Source: Nostocales cyanobacterium LEGE 11386
GTDB lineage: Bacteria; Cyanobacteriota; Cyanobacteriia; Cyanobacteriales; Nostocaceae
Assembly (NCBI GenBank): GCA_015207155.1
Contig: JADEXK010000027.1
Span: 1 to 64,000, forward strand
Reading direction: 5' to 3'
DNA: 64,000 nucleotides
Positions 1 to 8,796 of the stretch are shown here, piece after piece. The stretch's first letter is position 1, and every line of letters begins with the position of its first letter. Position numbers and translations under genes: made by a program. The notes under the pieces are model-generated. The model was given only the letters and a program-made list of their open reading frames with translations. It searched no databases and was not told where the DNA came from.

Positions 1-39
1 GGACAACTAATATTAAGTTTTTTTCCCAATGCCCAATGA

Positions 40-1329
40 CTAATGACTAACGTCGGCTAATCTGCGTTTGTGCTTGAACATAGATGTGGTGCCGAATGCA
101 GCTGCTGCTATTAGACCTAGAGCAGTAGTAGGTTCGGGGACTTGTGTGGGAGTTATGGGTTTTGTGGGAGTTATGGGATTGTATTGGAGGACTTGTCCAA
201 CACCTGGGCGATCGCCTTTGTTTGTAATATAGATAGTGCCGTCAGGGCCGACTTCTAGAGAAGTTGCAGATTCTAGTCCTTCACCAGCACTAATTAAAGT
301 TGTGCGAGTACCATCAGGGGCTACTTGGAATAAAGATGCGGCGAAATTATTTTGCCATGCTGGTTGGTCGGCATATTGCAAAACTAATAAGTTGCCATTT
401 TGGTCAAACTCCAAATCACCGATTTGTGTAAAGCCATCAGCGAAGACTGTTGGTATCCCATCATCCCCTACTCGATAAACACGCGACCCACCTTCTGGAT
501 AAGGAAAACCGGAAAAGTCGCTGACATATCGAGCGCCATCAGGCCCAATTGCTACACCTGTAGGTACTGGTTGTAAGGGAATTTCGTTGAGCGGTGCATC
601 AGGATCTACTCCTGGAGGTGGCTGCTGTCCTGGTGGAAGTTCTGGGAAAACAGCATTCTCAAATGGGCGACTAAAAAATGGTACTACATTAGTAATACCA
701 CTACCATCTAGTGCCACACTCAATAAAGTATTCGCACCTGCATCAGCTACATAAGCTGTATCACCTTGAATCGCTAAGGCATAAGGGTTGGAGATGACAT
801 CGCCTTGGTCGGGATTATTCAGGAGTTCAAACTGTGCTAAATCGGCAATACTAGTGAGCGCACCTGAGTTTAAGTCGATGTTATAAAGTTGTCCGAAGGT
901 GGAATCATTAAAAACTGTGTCACGGTTGGTTGGGTCGCCAGCGAAGCCATAAACCAGATAAGCATTACCTTGGGAATCAAACTTAAGGTCTTGAGGGCCA
1001 GCACCTTCAATCCCACTACCTTGCAATGCTAAAGATGGTAGGTCTGTGAATATCCGCTCTTGTTGACCATCTTTAATTCTCGTAATAGCAGCAGTGTTAC
1101 CAGAGCATAAAGAGGCAAATTGTACACTAGGTGATTGTACACATCCTCCGTCTCCTCCTATACCTGTTTCTGTGACATAGATACTACCGTCAGGGCCAAC
1201 ACTAACACCCCTAGCATTATCAAGACCGTCAGCAATTACAGAAAATGTGGCAGCTTCGGCTACTTTGGGTACAGAAACAGCAGCAATACAAAAGCTGACA
1301 AGTGTTAGAGCAAATGACTTGAGTTTCAT
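40..1329 (-). CDS. scyE: ScyE-like NHL-repeat, PEP-CTERM protein of the scytonemin operon
   Basis: A 429-residue exported protein. It opens with a signal peptide ending near AEA (about residue 26) and continues as repeated beta-propeller blades of the NHL type, recognisable from recurring GPDG-x-IYVT motifs. A C-terminal PEP-CTERM tag follows: VPEP, a hydrophobic helix, then KHKRR. It lies last of five same-strand genes in the order scyA-B-C-D-E, which matches the scytonemin operon of Nostoc punctiforme, where the NHL proteins are thought to act in the periplasm on late steps. It resembles the upstream gene (1461-2720) throughout, so the two are paralogues. The E rather than F assignment rests on gene order; scyF would be beyond the left edge. 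Confidence 0.85.
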   Translation of the reverse strand: MKLKSFALTLVSFCIAAVSVPKVAEAATFSVIADGLDNARGVSVGPDGSIYVTETGIGGDGGCVQSPSVQFASLCSGNTAAITRIKDGQQERIFTDLPSLALQGSGIEGAGPQDLKFDSQGNAYLVYGFAGDPTNRDTVFNDSTFGQLYNIDLNSGALTSIADLAQFELLNNPDQGDVISNPYALAIQGDTAYVADAGANTLLSVALDGSGITNVVPFFSRPFENAVFPELPPGQQPPPGVDPDAPLNEIPLQPVPTGVAIGPDGARYVSDFSGFPYPEGGSRVYRVGDDGIPTVFADGFTQIGDLEFDQNGNLLVLQYADQPAWQNNFAASLFQVAPDGTRTTLISAGEGLESATSLEVGPDGTIYITNKGDRPGVGQVLQYNPITPTKPITPTQVPEPTTALGLIAAAAFGTTSMFKHKRRLADVSH

Positions 1330-1460
1330 ACTTTTGGAGATTAAGAGTTGATAATTTGGGGGAATTTTCTAGATTTCCAGACAAGAAATTACTTGTCCTA
1401 GCGGGTATGTAGGGTAAACACTGATATTGAGTTAAAACTTTTGATCTGAGGGCTAGAGCT

Positions 1461-2720
1461 TTATCTATGAAGGGGTTTGAGGCTGTTACTCTTGCGCCAC
1501 CAAACAACGCCTAAAGCGCCGAGAGTCAATATACCTAATGCAGAATTAGGTTCAGGAACAGACTGGATATTTTCAATGCGGAGAATTTGTCCTTGTCCTG
1601 GGCGATCGCCTCGGTTGGCGATGTATACAGTACCATCAAGACCAATGGTTAAAGCCGTAGGTGATTCTAGTCCGTTACCACTGAGAATAGTTGTACGAGT
1701 GCCATCGGGAGCTATTTTGATTAAAGAACCATCTTGATTATCTTTCCACCCTGACTCATTGGCATACTGCAAAACATACAAATTGCCTGCATAGTCAAAT
1801 TCCAAGTCCATTAGTTGGGTAAAACCCTCTGCATAGATTGTTGGTATTCCTTCATCACCAACACGATAAATTTTGGCTCCTGCTTCTGGAAAAGGAAAAC
1901 CTGTATATTCACTTATATAGTAGGCTCCATCTAGTCCTTTAGCTACACCTGTTGGTACTGACTGAATGGTCAACTGTGATGGAGGTTTTGCAGTTTGAGT
2001 TGGGACTTGTTCAGGTTCATTAGATGGGGTAAGGGAAGGCGGGAATACTGGATCAATCAATGTTTGCGTGGGAAGTACCGCGATTGCTTGCAAATCAGAG
2101 CCGTCAGTATTAACACGTAATAAGCTGTTAGCAGCCGAATCAACAGTAACTAGTTGATTACCATCTATTAAAAGTTTTAAGGGGTTGCTATTGAGATCAT
2201 CGCCATCAGGATTGTTAACGAGTTCATAGTTAGCGATATCTGCAATACTCGTCCACGAATTAGTAGCAAAGTCAGGAACGATAATTGTTCCTAGATCAGT
2301 TTCACCCAAGCGATCGCGATAGATGGGATTAGTTCCATACCCCAACAGCACGTAAGCCTGACCTGTAGCATCAAATTTAATATCACGGGGTCCAGCAGCT
2401 CTTTTGCCATCTGGTAATGCTAAGGAGGGTAATTCTGTCAGTATAGGCTTGATTTCACCGTTTTCAATGACGCTCACTACACCATTAGTACCATAGCATA
2501 AAGAATCGCCTTCACCGCTTGGTGGTGGAACGCAAGCACCACTTCCTCCTGTACCACCTTCTGTAATGTATAGATTACCATCGGGTCCAAAGCTAAGACC
2601 ACCTGCATTATTCAGATTATCGGCAACTACCGAAAACGATGCCGCCTCTGCTGCTTTCATTCCAGAAGCAGCAGCAACACAAATAGTGAGAAAGGTAATA
2701 GTAAGTTGCTTGATTTTCAT
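1461..2720 (-). CDS. scyD: ScyD-like NHL-repeat, PEP-CTERM protein of the scytonemin operon
   Basis: A 419-residue paralogue of the following gene: signal peptide ending AEA near residue 27, then propeller blades with SFGPDGNLYIT and GLDGTVYIANRG motifs, and a PEP-CTERM tail (VPEPNSALG, hydrophobic stretch, WWRKSN). The gap to the next gene is about 130 bases, without an obvious terminator, so co-transcription is likely. The family is predicted to be periplasmic; its exact reaction is not settled. A proline-rich loop near residues 225-250, including PSNEPEQVPTQTAKPPSQ, is the main length difference between the two copies. The D assignment is by position, directly after scyC. Confidence 0.85.
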   Translation of the reverse strand: MKIKQLTITFLTICVAAASGMKAAEAASFSVVADNLNNAGGLSFGPDGNLYITEGGTGGSGACVPPPSGEGDSLCYGTNGVVSVIENGEIKPILTELPSLALPDGKRAAGPRDIKFDATGQAYVLLGYGTNPIYRDRLGETDLGTIIVPDFATNSWTSIADIANYELVNNPDGDDLNSNPLKLLIDGNQLVTVDSAANSLLRVNTDGSDLQAIAVLPTQTLIDPVFPPSLTPSNEPEQVPTQTAKPPSQLTIQSVPTGVAKGLDGAYYISEYTGFPFPEAGAKIYRVGDEGIPTIYAEGFTQLMDLEFDYAGNLYVLQYANESGWKDNQDGSLIKIAPDGTRTTILSGNGLESPTALTIGLDGTVYIANRGDRPGQGQILRIENIQSVPEPNSALGILTLGALGVVWWRKSNSLKPLHR

Positions 2721-2765
2721 CTGTAGTTGTTTTCTTTACTCAGCATAGCTGTTGACATAAACTAA

Positions 2766-3824
2766 TCATCCAACCCGGACACCAAGAGATTTTCCAGCCT
2801 GTTTTTCTACGGATTCACCACTCATGGAGGAAGCTAATCGGGCTGTCTCATCTGTTCCTTGTCCCCTGTCTTCTATCCCCTGATAAGGTATGTAGCTCAT
2901 TCCCAGATCAAAGGAATTTAAATTGCCAGCTTTGGCTTCGAGTATTCGTTTGATATTCATGCTCTCAGCGCCAAAGTCCTCAATTTGGAGTTTGCCATGA
3001 GCAAGAAGTTGATTATTTTTCCAGAATGTAATTCGATGCAAGATGAAACCAGGTGCTTCTGGATCACCGAAAGCATAGGCAGTAGGAATCAGTAGGGCGA
3101 CAGAGCGCTGATAAAATCCGTAGTCTGGATAAAAGTATTCTTGTTCGAGCAAGTTGTATTTACTCAAAGCATGTAGTCGCAGAGATATTTTGATTTTTTG
3201 GTCATATTCGTCTTTGAATTCACCTGATTGGGGAGTAAGTTCACCATCCGGCCGCACCAAATGTGCCCACTCATCCATATTTTGCAGGTCTGACAAATAC
3301 TTGACCCCAATTTCAATGGGAGCATCAACATAGATGGTATCAGTATCGATAAAGTAGCGCCCTTTGGCTGCTGAAGTACGACCAACTTTGCGTTCCAAAA
3401 TAGCTTTGAGAGAACGAGTCTCGGAAGTATGTACAGTGTGAATTCCCTGCATAATCATCGGAGTTTGTCGTTTGGGATCGACAAAGCTCAACCAGTGGAA
3501 GTACACACCTTCTTCATCAGTTTCTGGCTCGATGTAGCTCGGAGGAAAAAGCAGAACAGGATAAACTTGGAAGTATTGATTATACTCAAATCCGCAATGC
3601 CATTCGATGCCATAGAAAAGCGGGTTTTCTAGCTTTTTAACGTGATAGTATAGGTTTTTATGATAACCAGAAGCAGTTCCCAGCCAAGTATCTGCGTCAA
3701 TTTGCTCGATCATCCGACTAAAGAGCGTCCAATCATCCAAGTTTTTTAAACTGCAAAGATATTCAAAAGCGCTCTGTGGTGAAGTAGCAATATAAGTTGA
3801 TGTCGCAAACGTATTTTTTTCCAT
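2766..3824 (-). CDS. scyC: ScyC, scytonemin cyclase-type protein built from two similar SRPBCC-like halves
   Basis: A 352-residue cytoplasmic protein between scyB and scyD. In the scytonemin pathway ScyC is credited with ring closure of the ScyA product to the tricyclic ketone precursor. The protein shows an internal duplication. Residues 11-32 (AFEYLCSLKNLDDW) match residues 165-186 (GVKYLSDLQNMDEW), and residues 138-148 (SLKAILERKVG) match 290-300 (NIKRILEAKAG), both at an offset of about 153. The pattern of a beta strand, a helix and a C-terminal helix is what an SRPBCC/START-type fold would give; that is inference. The last 40 residues, after YIPYQG, look low-complexity and may be repeat-derived. 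ATG start 28 bases after scyB. Confidence 0.85.
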   Translation of the reverse strand: MEKNTFATSTYIATSPQSAFEYLCSLKNLDDWTLFSRMIEQIDADTWLGTASGYHKNLYYHVKKLENPLFYGIEWHCGFEYNQYFQVYPVLLFPPSYIEPETDEEGVYFHWLSFVDPKRQTPMIMQGIHTVHTSETRSLKAILERKVGRTSAAKGRYFIDTDTIYVDAPIEIGVKYLSDLQNMDEWAHLVRPDGELTPQSGEFKDEYDQKIKISLRLHALSKYNLLEQEYFYPDYGFYQRSVALLIPTAYAFGDPEAPGFILHRITFWKNNQLLAHGKLQIEDFGAESMNIKRILEAKAGNLNSFDLGMSYIPYQGIEDRGQGTDETARLASSMSGESVEKQAGKSLGVRVG

Positions 3825-3852
3825 GAGTCATTCCTAGTTTAATAGTTAGTAA

Positions 3853-4914
3853 TTACGCAGCAACTTGCTTAGATGTATTGTGTTTAGCTTTCATGATGCG
3901 ATTTTCGGCTAATTGTTTGGCTGCATCATTTGTAGTAATTTGCTGCTGTTTAGCAATATAAAATATTGCTAGTAGCGTGTCATAAATGTTATGCACTTGC
4001 TGGAAAGCTTTTTCTTCGTCATAGCCAATCATTTCGTTGTAGACATTGATTAATCCTCCGGCATTAATCACATAATCAGGGCAATAAATAATGCCTTTTT
4101 GGTCTAGCATGTGGCTATGTATTTGCTCATCTCCCAACTGATTATTAGCAGCACCAGCAATAATTGCAGCCTTTAAAAGCGGAATTGTCTCACTATTGAG
4201 CATTCCTCCTAAAGCGCAAGGAGCAAAGATATCAACATCAAGAGCATAAATTTCATGTGGCTCGACAACAGTCGCACCAAACAGCTGCTTTACCTCTGCT
4301 GTTTTTGCTGGATCTACATCGCTCACATACAGTTTAATATTATGCTCATGTAAGTGACGGCAAAGATTTTTACCAACATTTCCCAGACCTTGGACTGCAA
4401 CTTTTAATCCTGCAAGTCCTTTAGTTTGCCAACGAGATTCTACAGCCGCTTTAATTCCTAAAAATACTCCCAACGCTGTGATAGGAGCAGGCCCACCGGA
4501 CTTTTCTGATACCCCTACGACATATTTAGTTTCTTGATTGATTGTTCGGACATCTTTTGGGGTAATATTAACATCTTGACCTGTAATAAAACGTCCATTG
4601 AGACTTTCAATAAAACGCCCATAAGCCCTTAACAATTCATCAGTTTTATTTTCCGGATTAGCAATAATAACTGCCTTGCCTCCACCAGCCGGAATATTAG
4701 CACAAGCAGCCTTATAAGTCATCCCCCGACTTAAACGCAACGCATCTTTTAAAGCAGCTTCCTCATTGATATAAGGAAAAAGTCTTGTAGCCCCCATTGC
4801 TGGGCCTAAACTTGTATTGTGGATAGCAATAATTGCCTGAATATCTGGGTTTTTACCATGACAGAAAATCACCTGTTCATGACCCATTTCTCTAACAGTT
4901 TCAAATAACAACAT
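3853..4914 (-). CDS. scyB: ScyB, tryptophan dehydrogenase (leucine-dehydrogenase family)
   Basis: A 353-residue member of the Glu/Leu/Phe/Val dehydrogenase family. ScyB oxidatively deaminates L-tryptophan to indole-3-pyruvate, one of the two substrates of ScyA. The N-terminal catalytic domain carries GPAMGATR and the lysine-bearing TYKAACANIPAGGGKA, where the first Lys is the family's catalytic residue. A Rossmann NAD-binding domain starts at VAVQGLGNVG near residue 170. It sits about 200 bases downstream of scyA and 28 bases upstream of scyC on the same strand. Length and motifs are normal for the family; the sequence alone does not separate tryptophan from leucine specificity, but the operon does. 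Confidence 0.92.
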   Translation of the reverse strand: MLLFETVREMGHEQVIFCHGKNPDIQAIIAIHNTSLGPAMGATRLFPYINEEAALKDALRLSRGMTYKAACANIPAGGGKAVIIANPENKTDELLRAYGRFIESLNGRFITGQDVNITPKDVRTINQETKYVVGVSEKSGGPAPITALGVFLGIKAAVESRWQTKGLAGLKVAVQGLGNVGKNLCRHLHEHNIKLYVSDVDPAKTAEVKQLFGATVVEPHEIYALDVDIFAPCALGGMLNSETIPLLKAAIIAGAANNQLGDEQIHSHMLDQKGIIYCPDYVINAGGLINVYNEMIGYDEEKAFQQVHNIYDTLLAIFYIAKQQQITTNDAAKQLAENRIMKAKHNTSKQVAA

Positions 4915-5112
4915 TTTGGTTTCTCAAAATTGATTTTGGCGATGTAGAACCTAATTTTCAGAGAAATATACAAAACTAACGCAAAAACCCTTTTAAACCT
5001 CTTCCCTGTGTGTTCTTTGCACGCCAGTTGCTACAAGTCAACGCCCTGGCTCGCCTTTGCGGTTAGTTTTCTCGTTATCTTGAACAAGCCATAATCTCGA
5101 TATCAATTCAAC

Positions 5113-6999
5113 TCAAACTGATGGAAATGAAACCGTCTTAGTTGAACCATTAACTTGATTTGATTTAACTCCTTGTGCAGCCAAACTCTTATTACGTCCA
5201 CCAGAAGGTGCGGGTCGATCAGGGTCAATCACGACATCAACTAGAAAAGGAACATTTGCCGCGATCGCCTGCTCTAATGCTGCTTCTAGATCCGACTCTC
5301 GCACGACTCCCACAGCTTCTGCTCCCATACCGCGAGCAATCATCGCAAAGTTAGTTTCGGGCATATCTGCGTCTGCACCTTTTAAGCCCAACATCTTCAT
5401 CCCTTGATGACACATGTTGTAACGAGCATCATTAAGTACAATCCAGACAGCAGGAATCTTGTATTTCACGGCTGTGCTGATTTCGTTATTCATCAGCATT
5501 GCTCCGTCGCCAACAATGGCTACAGCCTTGCCTTTTCGAGCTTGTGCTGCGCCCAAGACTCCTGTAGCTGTGTGACCCATGGCTCCGACTCCGGTGCTGA
5601 CTCGATAACGATTGGTGTGAGCAAATCGCAGTAGATGAGTTGACCAAGTAAACGAGTTACCGCACTCTGCCATAACTACAGCATCGCTACCCTCAACAAT
5701 AATTTTTTGAATTGCAGCCATTAAAACTTCAGGACGCACTGGATAGTCTGCATTTGAATTTGGTTTAATGACTGTACGTTCTGGATGAGGTAGGGATAAA
5801 TCGGTGTGATGAGCAGGAACGTCTGGCCAATGCTGCAACAGTTCTTGCATATAGGCTTTAATATCAGACTGAATCGGGAAGGTTTCCACATCTGGATAAG
5901 CGACACCTGGCACTTCTGGATCTATATCTACATGAACAAAGCCTCCTGAGGGAACCATCGCTGAACTCCAGAAAGAAGTAGGTTCACCAAGGCGGGTTCC
6001 TAATACGAGTGTCCGCAGTGGAGTGTGCTGTTCCATATAAGTCAACACAGAAGCATGACCACCCAAACCTGTAACACCGACAAACTGGGGATGATCTTCC
6101 GGGAAAATGCCTTTACCACGGGGTGAACACATGACGGCGGCTCCGGTTTTCTCAGCAAATTGGCGAATCTCTTCTGCGGCATCACGAGCGCCAAAACCCA
6201 ACCAAATAGCAAATTTTCCCGCAGATAGTAACTCTACAGATTGAGCGATCGCTTCTTGTTGAGCAGTGACTAAAACACTAGGTACTTCTAGTTGAGGCAG
6301 GGATATACTATCAATTAAAGTTGTCTGTATACCTGTGGGAATGCTCAAATGAGCCACAAATCCGCCTGGTTGCGCTAAAGCCAGAGCTAGTTTGCGAAAA
6401 ATTTGGGGAAGTTGCGCCCCAGATTCGATGGTGATTGCATAGTTGAACAGCGCGCCTTGGGTGAAGATGCCTCCACTAGGTAAAGTGTAGGTGCTGGTTT
6501 CTTGAATTGCCCAGCGTCCGCGCTGCGGTGCTGAAGTACAAGCCGATAATAAAATTACCTTTGCACCTTCACCACGAGCCGCAAATAACCCAGTAAGAGC
6601 ATTGGTAATACCTGGCCCAGCTGTGGTAAACACTACGGTAGGGTGATTATTAGCAAAATACGCTTCGGAAGCAGCAAAGGCAGCTCCGGCTTCATGGCGG
6701 AAGTTCAATACTTCTATGTTGCTATGGGAAAGCGCATTCCACAGACTAGCCATGGCACCACCAGCCACCCCAAAAGCATAGTTGACTCCCAAACTTGCTA
6801 ACATTTGGGCGATCGCATCTACAACTGAGAGCTTGGAGGATTCATTGAGTAAAAAAGGTTGAATTTCCGCTTTCTGCTCTAATTTGTCCAACTGATGGGA
6901 ACCGTTTGACGTCGATTCTACACAGTTATTTGGTGGCAATTCCTTGTATATCTCAGTGGTAATTTGAGGAGAGTTTGAATCAGTATAATTTGGACTCAT
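5113..6999 (-). CDS. scyA: ScyA, ThDP-dependent acetolactate-synthase-like enzyme of scytonemin synthesis
   Basis: A 628-residue thiamine-diphosphate enzyme. ScyA couples indole-3-pyruvate with p-hydroxyphenylpyruvate, the first committed condensation of scytonemin synthesis. Visible are the N-terminal PYR domain with the conserved cofactor glutamate in NFRHEAGAAF, a central domain, and the C-terminal PP domain with the ThDP motif GDGAMLMNN and NDARYNM. About 55 polar residues precede the PYR domain, longer than in ordinary acetolactate synthases. It is the first gene of the operon. The long intergenic region upstream, shared with a divergent two-component system, should hold its promoter. 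Bacterial ilvB is the alternative, made unlikely by scyB and scyC next to it. Confidence 0.92.
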   Translation of the reverse strand: MSPNYTDSNSPQITTEIYKELPPNNCVESTSNGSHQLDKLEQKAEIQPFLLNESSKLSVVDAIAQMLASLGVNYAFGVAGGAMASLWNALSHSNIEVLNFRHEAGAAFAASEAYFANNHPTVVFTTAGPGITNALTGLFAARGEGAKVILLSACTSAPQRGRWAIQETSTYTLPSGGIFTQGALFNYAITIESGAQLPQIFRKLALALAQPGGFVAHLSIPTGIQTTLIDSISLPQLEVPSVLVTAQQEAIAQSVELLSAGKFAIWLGFGARDAAEEIRQFAEKTGAAVMCSPRGKGIFPEDHPQFVGVTGLGGHASVLTYMEQHTPLRTLVLGTRLGEPTSFWSSAMVPSGGFVHVDIDPEVPGVAYPDVETFPIQSDIKAYMQELLQHWPDVPAHHTDLSLPHPERTVIKPNSNADYPVRPEVLMAAIQKIIVEGSDAVVMAECGNSFTWSTHLLRFAHTNRYRVSTGVGAMGHTATGVLGAAQARKGKAVAIVGDGAMLMNNEISTAVKYKIPAVWIVLNDARYNMCHQGMKMLGLKGADADMPETNFAMIARGMGAEAVGVVRESDLEAALEQAIAANVPFLVDVVIDPDRPAPSGGRNKSLAAQGVKSNQVNGSTKTVSFPSV

Positions 7000-7228
7000 T
7001 GATTTTACGTAATTCCAGAAACTTGTATAAAGGCTCCTTGATGCACAATCACATTGCTGGGAATATCTAATACAAACGTCTCTGTTTTTTACAGTTATGA
7101 CCGGATTTGATCAATAGTAAAGACGGTTGACTACTGCTAATTGATGCTTGTGAGCGCAGTCACAAAAATTTTGTAAAGCGTACACAGTCAAGGATGTGCT
7201 GATGGAAATCATCATAGGGGGCAGGAAA

Positions 7229-7290
7229 ACATATTTGCAATCAACATTCTTTTGATGTGTTGTCAAATTTTTCGTTTTTATAGTGATGAC
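7229..7290 (+). repeat. Diverged direct repeat, copy A1, upstream of scyA
   Basis: About 62 bases that recur at 7586-7648 with roughly three quarters of positions matching. Both copies read ACAT, then GCAATCA, TTTTGAT, TTGTCAA, TTTTTCG and a final TTATA-like stretch in the same order and spacing. The copies flank a miniature transposable element. Confidence 0.7.
7240..7256. promoter_or_regulatory. Candidate palindromic operator in repeat A1
   Basis: ATCAACATTCTTTTGAT is an inverted repeat, ATCAA-N7-TTGAT. The equivalent position in repeat A2 is a longer palindrome. Conservation of the dyad between the two diverged copies suggests a protein-binding site, possibly for the AraC-type scytonemin regulator; this is inference. 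Confidence 0.35.
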
Positions 7291-7361
7291 TATATTAGGT
7301 TGTTGACTGCATTATAAAATTTATTTGGCGTTGCTGAATCAAAGGATGATTCTTGTAGGGT

Positions 7362-7406
7362 GGGCATCTTGCCCGCCTGGAAATACAAGGGACGGGCAAG
7401 ATGCTC
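7362..7406. repeat. Hairpin of GGGCATCTTGCCCG type
   Basis: GGGCATCTTGCCCG at 7362-7375 pairs with CGGGCAAGATGCTC at 7393-7406 across a 17-base loop. It lies just right of a GGCGTTGCTGAATC end at 7327 and left of the miniature element at 7421. It resembles the dispersed palindromic repeats of Nostoc-type genomes. Confidence 0.6.
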
Positions 7407-7420
7407 ATCTCTATTTTTTG

Positions 7421-7556
7421 GCGTTGCATAAATGCGGGATGAATTGAGACTTTTGACAAAGGATAAAGGTTTATTCTTAGCGCCTTTGCGTCTACCCTAC
7501 GGGATCGCTTTCAGTGATTGCGCGAAACAAAATTCATCTCATCAATCAGCAACGCC
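7421..7556. mobile_element. Miniature inverted-repeat element with 9-base target duplication
   Basis: The left end GCGTTGC-ATAAATGCGGGATGAATT matches the reverse complement of the right end, which reads GGCGTTGCTGATTGATGAGATGAATT, as imperfect terminal repeats of about 25 bases. Immediately outside, TATTTTTTG stands at 7412-7420 and again at 7557-7565, a 9-base target-site duplication. The interior (136 bases in all) has no coding capacity. It belongs to the same family as the element at 8551-8701. Confidence 0.75.
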
Positions 7557-7585
7557 TATTTTTTGTGACTCATAGAATAATAAAG

Positions 7586-7648
7586 ACATATCTGCAATCA
7601 AAAATCTTTTGATTACTTTGTCAATTTTTTCGCTCTTATATTAGTAGC
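7586..7648 (+). repeat. Diverged direct repeat, copy A2, upstream of scyA
   Basis: Second copy of the 62-base segment at 7229-7290. It lies on the far side of the miniature element, 20 bases beyond its target duplication. The element therefore sits between the two copies. Confidence 0.7.
7597..7613. promoter_or_regulatory. Candidate palindromic operator in repeat A2
   Basis: ATCAAAAATCTTTTGAT is a perfect 7-base inverted repeat around a 3-base centre. It occupies the same place within repeat A2 as the ATCAA-N7-TTGAT dyad does within A1. Candidate regulator site for the divergent scy genes; no direct evidence of binding. Confidence 0.35.
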
Positions 7649-7984
7649 TTAGAAAGATTCACTTTTTGTGATGGTTAAAGTGAAACCATTAATTTTATCT
7701 ATTTAACTTACTCATACAACCATCCACATGAAAAACAATTTTTCTATGTTCACTAAATATTCTTGAAAGTCAATTTTCTGACGCTGCTCAAGACATATAA
7801 TCGGAATTTTTTTTATTTCTTTTGATAGATGACTAAGTGAAATTAAGGCGTTTTTCTAGGAAAATTGTGTTGCTTGCAACAAAAAATCGAGTGATATAGT
7901 CATTTTTCTCTAATGACGATGTATTTCTCAGGGCAGATGACTAAGCAACCTATCATATAGTTAAATCTTTAACAATACATAATA

Positions 7985-8180
7985 GGTTAAGAAATTTTAC
8001 GAAGTTAAGATTATGAGCAAAAACTTAGTCTTGATGTTCTGTACAAATAAGGTGTTCCATAAATTAACGCAATTCTAATGTTTCCACAAGTCGGAAACAT
8101 CCTCCGAGAGGCAATGTAAAGGCTATGCGACTTATATTAAACATTGCTCATCTTGTAAAACTTAAACGTTAATGGTTAAG
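7985..8180 (+). repeat. Diverged direct repeat, copy B1
   Basis: This segment recurs around 8797-9110. Shared blocks in order are GTTAAGAAA, GTCTTGATG, TACAAAT, ATTAACG-AATTCT-A-GTTTC and TTAAAC-A-TGCTCAT. The spacing in copy B2 is longer near the middle. Copy B1 also contains a hairpin of ATGTTTCC with GGAAACAT at about 8078-8100. No coding potential is apparent in either copy. Confidence 0.6.
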
Positions 8181-8550
8181 GATTTCCCAAAATTACATCA
8201 TTCATTTTGCAGGGTAAATGCTCTCTCATGAGTGTTAACTTTAGGTGAAATCTCGTTGATAGATTAAGTGTTTATTGTGTAATAATTAGCACAAAATTAA
8301 GTATTTGATTAACTTGATGTGCTAAATTTTTACGGTCAATTTCAGCAATGCTCATAAACACAGCATTATCATAGTTCCCAAGAAAGCTTATTTTCTGTTT
8401 TATTTTCACGTTTGTTTTCAGCAATGTTACTTGTTGTCAAACAAGATATGAGCTAATTTTGATACTAAATAGTGTCTCTGCCCACCTTAAAGATTTGACA
8501 ATAGCGTAGTGGCATACAATGCAGACAACGATTTAACCCAAAAATTTTGG

Positions 8551-8701
8551 GCGTTGCTTAATTAGAGTATGAAATGCCAAAATTACCTTTCTGTTTTCTT
8601 TGTAGCTTTGCGCCTACTTTGCCAGAAACCGTTAGCCTGCGGCAACGCTCCGCAAACGCCTCTAGGCGTGAAACAAATTCATACTTAAAATCAGCAATAC
8701 C
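8551..8701. mobile_element. Second miniature inverted-repeat element with 10-base target duplication
   Basis: The left end GCGTTGCTTAATTAGAGTAT and the reverse complement of the right end, GTATTGCTGATTTTAAGTAT, are imperfect terminal repeats. AAAATTTTGG stands at 8541-8550 and again at 8702-8711, a 10-base target duplication. The interior includes the palindromic GCCTGCGGCAACGCTCCGC motif common in Nostoc-type repeats. An open frame crosses it but consists of repeat sequence. Confidence 0.75.
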
Positions 8702-8796
8702 AAAATTTTGGATATTCTTTTTATTGGCAAGTCCCTTAAATAATTCCTTGACTAGGCATATTTATGCATATTGTTGTATGGTAAAATATGAGAGTA

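Noticed and set aside
1..39. Start of scyF at the left edge
   Set aside because: Only 39 bases remain before scyE ends, with no readable coding text, so scyF cannot be shown in this window.
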